Source: Coriobacteriaceae bacterium (GTDB lineage Bacteria > Actinomycetota > Coriobacteriia > Coriobacteriales > Coriobacteriaceae). Taken from it: DNA of 45,249 nt. The stretch lies in the NCBI GenBank assembly GCA_902364645.1, contig CABJEP010000002.1, forward strand, positions 70,008 to 115,256, read 5' to 3'. Both the position numbers and the translations under genes were made by a program. Under the pieces are notes generated by a model that was not told the DNA's origin, ran no database searches, and saw nothing but the letters and a program-made list of their open reading frames with translations. Within the stretch, counting starts at the first letter, position 1. Each line of letters opens with the position of its first letter. Below, one piece after another: positions 40,369 to 45,249 of the stretch.

Positions 40369-41250
40369 ATGGAATACGCTCTTTCCAACGATTCGATTTC
40401 TATTAAGGTTTCCACTGCCGGCGGCTCGTTTACCTCGATTGAGGCCGACGGTCGCGAGTATTTGTGGCAGGGCGACCCCGCAGTATGGTCCGGTCAGGCG
40501 CCGGTCTGCTTCCCGATTTGCGGAGGTCTGCGCGACGGCAGCGCCATGACGTTCGCTGGGCATCATGTGAAGCTCGCCCGCCACGGGTTTGCGCGTAAGC
40601 AGGAGTGGAAACTGCTGAGCCAAAGCACGAACGAGCTGGCTGTGTGTCTGGCATCCGAGGATAACGCTGCATTGCTGAGCGATTATCCGTATCCGTTTAA
40701 GCTCGTCGCCCGCTATACGCTCGAGGACGCTGCCGTGCGCGTCTCCTATGAGGTGACCAACGAGGGCACCGAGGACATGCCGTTCTTTATCGGTGGACAC
40801 CCCGGCTTTAGGTGCCCGCTCGACGAGGGCGAGGCCTATACGGACTACGAGCTACGCTTCGAGAAGGACGAGGCGGCGGAGCTTTGCACTGCCGTCCCCT
40901 CGACTGGCTTGATTGACGTGACCAACCGCTCCAAGAACCCCATGGTGGGAAAGACGCTGCCTCTGTCGCATGAGCTCTTCGATTTTGCGGAGACCATCTT
41001 TGACGTGCTCGAGAGCCGTCAGGTCACGCTTTCCAAGAAGGGCGAGGACAAGGGCGTCCGCCTGAGCTTTGAGGGCTTCCCGTATCTCATTGTATGGAGC
41101 AAGCCCGAGGGCGATTTTGTGGCAGTTGAGCCCTGGGGCGGCCTTTCGACCTGCTCCGATGAGGACGACGTGCTTGAGCATAAGCGTGGCTGCCTTGTCG
41201 CCAAGCCCAAGGAGACCGTCGTTCGCTCGTTCACGATTGAGATTCTGTAA
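40369..41250 (+). CDS. Aldose 1-epimerase-family protein, LacX-like
   Basis: 293 residues of the galactose-mutarotase-like fold. GGSFTSIEADGREYLWQGDPAVW near the start and PICGGLRDGSAM with the conserved Arg are typical; PFFIGGHPGFRCPL holds the catalytic His, and VAVEPWGGLS holds the catalytic Glu. The LacX subgroup is found in tagatose-6-phosphate (lac) operons of streptococci and staphylococci, consistent with the LacC-like kinase 59 nt downstream. It may interconvert anomers of a sugar or sugar phosphate. AAAGGATGGG precedes the ATG. Confidence 0.87.
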   Translation: MEYALSNDSISIKVSTAGGSFTSIEADGREYLWQGDPAVWSGQAPVCFPICGGLRDGSAMTFAGHHVKLARHGFARKQEWKLLSQSTNELAVCLASEDNAALLSDYPYPFKLVARYTLEDAAVRVSYEVTNEGTEDMPFFIGGHPGFRCPLDEGEAYTDYELRFEKDEAAELCTAVPSTGLIDVTNRSKNPMVGKTLPLSHELFDFAETIFDVLESRQVTLSKKGEDKGVRLSFEGFPYLIVWSKPEGDFVAVEPWGGLSTCSDEDDVLEHKRGCLVAKPKETVVRSFTIEIL

Positions 41251-41309
41251 TTCCGTTTTGTCGACTCGTATCGCGAGGCACAAGGAGCCTGCGAGATAAG
41301 GAGCTAAAA

Positions 41310-42245
41310 ATGATCCTCACCGTTACGATGAACCCGTCCGTCGATACACGCTATCAGCTCGATGAGCTCATTATCGACGACGTTAACCGTGTGACGCCCG
41401 AAAAGACCGCCGGCGGCAAGGGTCTCAACGTGGCCCGTGTACTGGGCCAGCTGGGCGACGACGTTGTGGCAACCGGTTTGCTCGGCGGCCACATGGGCGC
41501 CTACATGGCCGAGCTCATGGATGCCAACGGCATTAAGAATGATTTTGTACCCATCAAGGGCGAGACTCGCATTTGCCTTAACATCCTCCACGCCGGCAAC
41601 CAGACCGAGCTACTCGAGAGCGGCCCGACGATTGCCCCCGAGGAGCTCGATGCCTTTACCGCCAAGTTCGCCGAGCTTGCGAGCAAGGCCGCTGTCGTTA
41701 CCATCTCGGGTTCGCTGCCCCGTGGTGTCGAGGCGGGCTACTACGCCAAGATCACGGGTATTGCCGAGAACGCCGGCGCCAAGGTGCTGCTCGATACCTC
41801 GGGTGCTTCGCTCGAGGCCGCCCTTAAGTCCGAAATTAAGCCCGAGCTGGTCAAGCCTAACCTGACCGAGATTAACGGCCTTCTGGGCACGAGCTTTACC
41901 ACCGACGATGTGGACGAGCTCCGCGCCGCGCTCGCCTCTGATGCCCGCTTCTCCGATATCCCCTGGGTCGTCGTGTCCATGGGCGCTGCCGGCTCCGTGG
42001 GCTTCCATAATGGCCGTGCATTCCGCGCCAAGACCCCCGATATCCCCGCCGTTAACGCTACGGGCTCTGGCGATTCGACCATTGCCGGCTTCGCGCATGC
42101 GATTGCTGCTGGCGCGGATGACGAGACGGTGCTGCGTACCGCCAACACCTGCGGCAAGCTCAATGCCATGGATCCCATGACCGGCCATCTGGTCATGGAT
42201 CGTTGGGACGAGGTCTACAACGGCGTTGTCGTGACCGAGCTGTAA
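41310..42245 (+). CDS. lacC: PfkB-family kinase, tagatose-6-phosphate kinase LacC-like
   Basis: 311 residues. MILTVTMNPSVDTRYQLDE, DDVNRVTPEKTAGGKGLNVARVLGQLG and IKGETRICLNILH closely follow the staphylococcal LacC pattern as I recall it; the close relative 1-phosphofructokinase (FruK) is the main alternative. The PfkB catalytic motif is NATGSGDSTIAG, with the Asp as base. Phosphorylation of tagatose-6-phosphate made by AgaS would give tagatose-1,6-bisphosphate. The aldolase that should follow is not in the window. AAGGAG lies before the ATG. Confidence 0.88.
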   Translation: MILTVTMNPSVDTRYQLDELIIDDVNRVTPEKTAGGKGLNVARVLGQLGDDVVATGLLGGHMGAYMAELMDANGIKNDFVPIKGETRICLNILHAGNQTELLESGPTIAPEELDAFTAKFAELASKAAVVTISGSLPRGVEAGYYAKITGIAENAGAKVLLDTSGASLEAALKSEIKPELVKPNLTEINGLLGTSFTTDDVDELRAALASDARFSDIPWVVVSMGAAGSVGFHNGRAFRAKTPDIPAVNATGSGDSTIAGFAHAIAAGADDETVLRTANTCGKLNAMDPMTGHLVMDRWDEVYNGVVVTEL

Positions 42246-42278
42246 AAGCCTGGGCGTCGGCCCCGGCATTGCTTGCTA

Positions 42279-42410
42279 GCTCATGTCGACGACAAGTGCG
42301 GTAGCATTATGCTGGGGCGCGACGCCGAGTTTGTCGTGTTCAATCCCGACCTTACCCTGGTCGAGGCGTATGTGGGTGGCAACAGCATCGGTAACGCGTT
42401 TGCCGATTAG
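42279..42410 (+). pseudogene. C-terminal remnant of a second nagA
   Basis: Read in frame from 42279 to the TAG at 42408-42410, this gives a 43-residue peptide containing DKCGSIMLGRDAEFVVFN and YVGGNSIGNAFAD. It lines up without gaps with the last residues of the intact NagA (DKCGSIMPGRDADFVVFD, YVGGQSVGNAFTE). There is no start codon, ribosome site or remaining amidohydrolase sequence upstream; lacC ends 33 nt before. The nucleotide match is visibly diverged, so it is a relic of an old paralogue rather than a fresh duplication. Confidence 0.9.
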
Positions 42411-42442
42411 CCGCCAAAGAAGCGATCCGAGAGGGGATTTAG

Positions 42443-42916
42443 ATGATTTACGGTGCATTGGGCGATATCGAGGAGTACCGCGGAATGCTCAAGGGCCTCG
42501 ACGTGCTGATCGACTGGCTCGAGGAGAACGACCCGGCACAGCTCGAGGTCGGCAGCCATCCGATTTTGGGTGAGAAGGTCTTTGCGAACGTCATGTCTCC
42601 CACGACGCGTCCCGAGGCCGAGGCTCACTATGAGACGCATCAGCGCTATCACGACCTGCAGATCGACGTCGAGGGTCGCGAGGCCTTTAAGGTCGCCACG
42701 GGCAGCCTGACGCTGGTTCAGGAGTTTGACGAGAAGGACGACTACGATCTGGTCGATTCCGACGCTTCGATCGCCGGCGATCTTGCCGACGATAAGTTTG
42801 CACTGTTCGTTGCCGGCGAGCCCCACATGCCCACGCTCGAGTTCCCGGGCGATGGCGCACAGCCGGTCAAGAAGATTTGCTTTAAGCTGCTTGCAGATGC
42901 TTACTGGGAAGAGTAG
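42443..42916 (+). CDS. YhcH/YjgK/YiaL-family cupin protein
   Basis: 157 residues of the DUF386 family, which includes E. coli YhcH (sialic acid operon) and EbgC. HYETHQRYHDLQIDVEGRE contains the conserved His/Tyr pattern and LFVAGEPHMP the second metal-ligand set of the double-stranded beta-helix. Family members are linked to anomer or open-chain handling of sugars in amino-sugar and galactoside pathways, which suits this locus. GAGAGGGG precedes the ATG. A terminator ends the locus. Confidence 0.88.
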   Translation: MIYGALGDIEEYRGMLKGLDVLIDWLEENDPAQLEVGSHPILGEKVFANVMSPTTRPEAEAHYETHQRYHDLQIDVEGREAFKVATGSLTLVQEFDEKDDYDLVDSDASIAGDLADDKFALFVAGEPHMPTLEFPGDGAQPVKKICFKLLADAYWEE

Positions 42917-42947
42917 CGAGCTGCTTGGCTGAGCTGTTCGTCTGATG

Positions 42948-42973
42948 GCGTGATTCCCCTAGGGAAATCACGC
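42948..42973. repeat. 26-bp palindrome centred on CCTAGG
   Basis: GCGTGATTCCCCTAGGGAAATCACGC is a near-perfect palindrome (one mismatched pair). Its right part, CCCTAGGGAAATCACG, is repeated directly about 40 bp on, inside the loop of the next hairpin. Confidence 0.7.
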
Positions 42974-42978
42974 TAGGA

Positions 42979-43026
42979 CCCCGCCAAACGGGTTTTCCCT
43001 AGGGAAATCACGTTTGGCGGGGTTTT
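42979..43026 (+). terminator. Terminator with a palindromic loop
   Basis: CCCCGCCAAACG (42979-42990) pairs perfectly with CGTTTGGCGGGG (43011-43022), then TTTTCT. The 20-nt loop holds TTTCCCTAGGGAAA (42994-43007), itself a perfect palindrome and partial copy of the preceding repeat. Confidence 0.8.
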
Positions 43027-43051
43027 CTGTTTTTGAATAGGGAAGCCTCAT

Positions 43052-43480
43052 TTATTTGCGAAGAACATCGGCTAGCCGCAGGATTGAAATCATCGACCGA
43101 TAAGTGAGTTCCACTTTTTCGCCCGCAAGCAGTCGTTTCGAGCCAATCTCATCTAGCCCCACAAGCCGAGAAAACAGCGGGCCGCTCATCGTGCCATCGT
43201 CAATTGATTCCCTTATGGTCTTCAAAACGTCCGTATCATGAAGCGATGCCGAGCTGTAGGGGGCAACACGAGCGGAACTCTCAATTAACGACGAGACAAA
43301 AGGATGGAGATGCTTTGGACATAGTCCATCAAACACCACATCCCCATTGTCGTTCGAGCCGACCAGGCGCCAAGTATAATGATCGACCCAGTCATCTCCG
43401 TCATATATGGCGTCCATGAGCAACTTCCCGTCTAGAGAGAGAAACCTATTTGGACATCGGGGCGCAAGACCGCAATCCAT
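43052..43480 (-). CDS. Hypothetical protein, unrecognised
   Basis: 142 residues from the ATG at 43480; a TTG at 43507 would add nine residues (including two more Cys). Neither start has a convincing ribosome site, so the start is uncertain. The N-terminus holds two Cys (DCGLAPRCPN), then YDGDDWVDHYTWRLVG and DGLCPKHLHPF. The C-terminal 40 residues are helical and basic (LDEIGSKRLLAGEKVELTYR). No membrane segment or signal. It probably follows the secreted-protein gene on one minus-strand transcript. Base composition is less GC-rich than the neighbours, suggesting later acquisition. No family is recognised. Confidence 0.6.
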   Translation of the reverse strand: MDCGLAPRCPNRFLSLDGKLLMDAIYDGDDWVDHYTWRLVGSNDNGDVVFDGLCPKHLHPFVSSLIESSARVAPYSSASLHDTDVLKTIRESIDDGTMSGPLFSRLVGLDEIGSKRLLAGEKVELTYRSMISILRLADVLRK

Positions 43481-43515
43481 ATCGGACCTGCAGCAGCTCC
43501 AACCCAACGCACCAC

Positions 43516-43941
43516 TTAGGTTCCCTTTCGTACATGTGTATCAATCTGCCCCGAAATGCCGGTGAATGCAATTCCAGACCCGTTTGTCGGATAGCAATCG
43601 ACGTATTTTTGTTTTCCGCTCACAACCTTGTATAGATAAATCGTTCCAGCAAAAGAGAAGGGATCGTTCGCAATTTTGTCCGGAAGAACTTGCCACCTCA
43701 AAATCCCGCTACCAATATGGTCAAGCTTGACCGTTCCGCCGTCCCCCTCAAAAGTGGCAAGGGGATTTACCCCAGACTGAGAGTCGGCATCGCCCTCCTT
43801 AGCAGTTATCAGCAGGCTGCCCGTATAAGACTGCTGAGGCTCACCTTCAGGACAGGCAGCCTCGGCCCAAGAAGGGCCACTCAGGCAGAACAGTCCGAGC
43901 AGCATCATTACCAACAAAAGAAAACCCTTAGTTCTTTTCAT
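43516..43941 (-). CDS. Small secreted protein of unknown function
   Basis: 141 residues with a clear Sec signal peptide: basic start MKRTKG, hydrophobic core FLLLVMMLLGLFCLSG, and a likely cleavage site in PSWAEAA. The mature part (about 112 residues) has two Cys that could form a disulfide and looks beta-rich (SYTGSLLITA, GTIYLYKVVSGKQKYVDCY). The ribosome site is weak. It overlaps no other gene; the next gene on the same strand starts within tens of bases of its stop. No lipobox or LPxTG anchor. Function unknown; it could be a surface or small antagonistic protein, but nothing proves that. Confidence 0.65.
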   Translation of the reverse strand: MKRTKGFLLLVMMLLGLFCLSGPSWAEAACPEGEPQQSYTGSLLITAKEGDADSQSGVNPLATFEGDGGTVKLDHIGSGILRWQVLPDKIANDPFSFAGTIYLYKVVSGKQKYVDCYPTNGSGIAFTGISGQIDTHVRKGT

Positions 43942-44164
43942 CTATATCGTCAATATCTCTCGACATTTGTATATTGTGACTATTTTAGATCTATATGGCC
44001 AATTTGAGCCCTCACCATGGCAATTGTTGCAGCTGGGTTTCTTTTCATTAAGATTTCACTTTGGTAAATCCCCGCCCCTAAGCATTAAACCCGAAGTCCA
44101 CCGAGTGGGCCGCTGTTGACGTGGCTATGTTTGGATTGGCGCGCACGCACTCAAAATCGGCAAC
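43942..44164. other. AT-rich intergenic stretch
   Basis: About 220 nt without a supportable gene between the secreted-protein start and the tRNA terminator. The part next to the gene (43942-44000) is AT-rich and should hold the minus-strand promoter, but no hexamer pair is clear. Confidence 0.4.
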
Positions 44165-44187
44165 AAAAAAGCCGCCCGAAGGCGGCT
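44165..44187 (-). terminator. Terminator of tRNA-Thr
   Basis: On the minus strand AGCCGCC-TTCG-GGCGGC is followed by TTTTTT, 12 nt after the tRNA 3' end. Confidence 0.9.
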
Positions 44188-44198
44188 ATCTTGTGTAA

Positions 44199-44274
44199 TG
44201 GAGCCAGCGACCGGGCTCGAACCGGTGACCCCCGCTTTACGAGAGCGGTGCTCTACCAACTGAGCTACGCTGGC
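44199..44274 (-). tRNA. tRNA-Thr (anticodon CGT)
   Basis: A 76-nt cloverleaf on the minus strand: acceptor GCCAGCG/CGCTGGC, D-arm with AGCTCAGTTGGTAGAGC, anticodon stem CCGCT/AGCGG with loop CTCGTAA (anticodon CGT, reading ACG), T-arm GGTTCGAGCCC, and an encoded CCA end. All stems are closed and the invariant bases are in place. Confidence 0.97.
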
Positions 44275-44313
44275 GGCCATATGATGACGCAACTGAGGCG
44301 TCAACGGCTATCT

Positions 44314-44342
44314 ATGATACGGGACATCACACATCCGCGCAA
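44314..44342 (-). promoter_or_regulatory. Promoter of tRNA-Thr
   Basis: On the minus strand TTGCGC (44337-44342), a 17-bp spacer and TATCAT (44314-44319) lie about 40 bp before the tRNA 5' end. Confidence 0.7.
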
Positions 44343-44431
44343 GTGTTCTGACGGCTTTTCTCACTTTAAATGCACTAATATTGGAGACGTGATGTCTCGC
44401 TCTTACGAGTCTCAAACAGAATGGGACTGCC

Positions 44432-44944
44432 ATGGCTCAACCCAAGATCCTTCTCACGCGTATCGATGACCGGTTTATTTACGGGCAAGACGTTGAGCTG
44501 TGGAACGAGGCTATGGGTTCCAACCTCGTCCTAATCGTCAACGACGAGATTGCGGCGGATTCGCGCAAGTGGGCGCCTATGAGGGTCGCGGCGCCCGAGG
44601 GCGTGTGGACGCGGTTTTTCTCGGTGCAAAGGACCATCGACATCATTCATACCGCAACGCCGCGCCAATGGATTCTCATCATGGTGGCGTCGCCCGCGGA
44701 TACGCTCGCGCTGGTCAAGGGCGGTGTGCCCATTACCAAGATCAGTATCGGTCACATGCAAGCAGGGGAGGGCAAGCGTCCCGCGACGCCCACAGTTGCC
44801 GTAGACGACACAGACGTCGCCACCTTCAAAGAGCTGCAAGAACTCGGCATAGAGCTAGAAATCCGCTACCTCCCCAGCTCCAATCCCGACCCCATTCAAC
44901 TAGTCGTTGGGGACACCCTTGGCACTTGGGGACGTTCCTTTTAA
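44432..44944 (+). CDS. Orphan EIIB-like PTS protein lacking the phosphorylatable His
   Basis: 170 residues, clearly paralogous to the EIIB at 33619 over about 150 residues (KILLTRIDDR, RFFSVQRTIDII, LALVKGGVPITKISIGHMQ, FKELQELGIELEIRYLPS). The active-site motif LVHGQV reads FIYGQD, so the phospho-accepting His17 is Tyr. No IIA, IIC or IID gene is near. The last dozen residues (VGDTLGTWGRSF) are encoded by a GGGAC-type repeat that also supplies the stop. The ribosome site is weak (GGGAC). It may be a decaying gene or a regulatory non-enzymatic EIIB; the otherwise intact frame argues against a very old pseudogene. Confidence 0.82.
   Translation: MAQPKILLTRIDDRFIYGQDVELWNEAMGSNLVLIVNDEIAADSRKWAPMRVAAPEGVWTRFFSVQRTIDIIHTATPRQWILIMVASPADTLALVKGGVPITKISIGHMQAGEGKRPATPTVAVDDTDVATFKELQELGIELEIRYLPSSNPDPIQLVVGDTLGTWGRSF
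44907..44944. repeat. GGGAC-core repeat, copy 5, forming a gene end
   Basis: TTGGGGACACCCTTGG is followed by CACTTGGGGACGTTCC and TTTTAA. The core is the same as in copies 2 and 3. It lies in frame at the 3' end of the EIIB-like gene. Arms are not clearly paired here. Confidence 0.6.
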
Positions 44945-44975
44945 TATGAGCAGGACATTGTCAAGAGGCAAAATC

Positions 44976-45007
44976 GGGCCTGGCCCCAACGATATGGGGT
45001 CAGGCCC
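44976..45007. terminator. Strong hairpin downstream of the EIIB-like gene
   Basis: GGGCCTG-CCCCA (44976 onward) pairs with TGGGG-CAGGCCC (to 45007) around ACGATA. No T-run follows on the plus strand; on the minus strand GATTTTGCC follows. It may be a terminator for either side or another palindromic repeat. Confidence 0.55.
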
Positions 45008-45249
45008 TCTCCCTATATCAACCCGTCCGCGGCGACCTCGGCGTGTCTTACCGACGCTCGTCTTTGCAGTTTAATATCCGCCCGCGGCGATCTCTCGCCG
45101 GGCAATCCGTTGCTACGGCTGAGGCTTCTACGTCGAACCGACAGTCTGTGCACGCGTGTGGCGCCCTGGGCGCTCGCAGAAAAGGGACCTGAGGTTCGCC
45201 TCAACGGCTTCGGATCAAACCGCTTCCGGGGTGATTGGCTTATGTGCGG
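45008..45249. other. End of window, no supportable gene
   Basis: About 240 nt to the window edge. No reading frame has a ribosome site or recognisable protein. Two imperfect direct copies of CCGNCCGCGGCGA-YCT occur 57 bp apart (about 45022-45039 and 45079-45096). It could be an RNA gene or the edge of a gene lying mostly outside the window. Confidence 0.4.

Noticed and set aside
43052..43480. Reading the C-terminal helices of this hypothetical protein as a helix-turn-helix antitoxin
   Set aside because: The LAGEKVELTYR segment is only vaguely similar, and no toxin gene is adjacent.
44199..44431. tRNA-Thr as an integration site for a mobile element
   Set aside because: No integrase and no repeated tRNA 3' end was found in the window; the neighbouring unknown genes alone do not prove an island.
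45013..45204. Short basic minus-strand open frame at the window end
   Set aside because: TTG start without ribosome site, Arg/Ser-rich composition, and it covers the imperfect direct repeats; not supportable as a gene.

Overview
The window is a high-GC bacterial chromosome segment that looks like a Coriobacteriia genome, most likely Collinsella. The pointers are the codon use, a Coriobacteriia-like gene mix (an archaeal-style topoisomerase I, Tat plus HypAB, mannose-family PTS operons carrying a yajC gene), and many short GGGAC-type palindromic repeats between genes. This assignment is inference from gene content; no 16S gene is present. There is one tRNA gene, and no rRNA, CRISPR array or recognisable transposase.

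Layout. 1-11.3 kb: universal stress protein, undecaprenyl-diphosphatase, PcrA/UvrD helicase, a GntR regulator with mannose-6-phosphate isomerase, ROK glucokinase, manganese-type pyrophosphatase, NhaA antiporter and a small unknown protein. 11.4-18.4 kb: aspartate aminotransferase, a STAS protein, TatA/B and TatC, HypA, HypB and an archaeal-type TopA. 18.5-26.6 kb: a zinc-ribbon membrane protein, then tmk, holB, ricT, comF, a long untranslated stretch with a very good promoter (candidate raiA-type structured RNA), a solute-binding lipoprotein and the long-form hibernation factor hpf. 26.6-32.2 kb: DegV, a 3-hydroxyisobutyrate-dehydrogenase-like enzyme with a Cys/His-rich tail, a membrane protein, a HEAT-repeat protein, an isocitrate-dehydrogenase-like enzyme and a SurA-like membrane-anchored protein.

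32.3-42.9 kb is a coherent amino-sugar catabolic locus, best read as N-acetylgalactosamine/galactosamine use. A mannose-family PTS (IIA, YajC, IIB, IIC, IID) imports and phosphorylates the sugar. NagA/AgaA removes acetate, the AgaS-like SIS protein deaminates and isomerises to tagatose-6-phosphate, and a LacC-like kinase makes tagatose-1,6-bisphosphate. A LacX-like epimerase and a YhcH-family protein would handle anomers. A GntR/DasR-like regulator sits in the middle, and identical TGGTTACTACCA operators lie in front of the PTS and agaS. The PTS leader also carries tandem ACCGTTCAC-type repeats at a 21-bp period (LytTR-like) and a cre-like palindrome. A C-terminal scrap of a second nagA survives between lacC and yhcH.

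43-45.2 kb looks like an accessory segment beside tRNA-Thr(CGT): two less GC-rich genes of unknown function (one secreted) and an orphan EIIB paralogue whose phosphorylatable His is Tyr and whose C-terminus is written by a GGGAC repeat.
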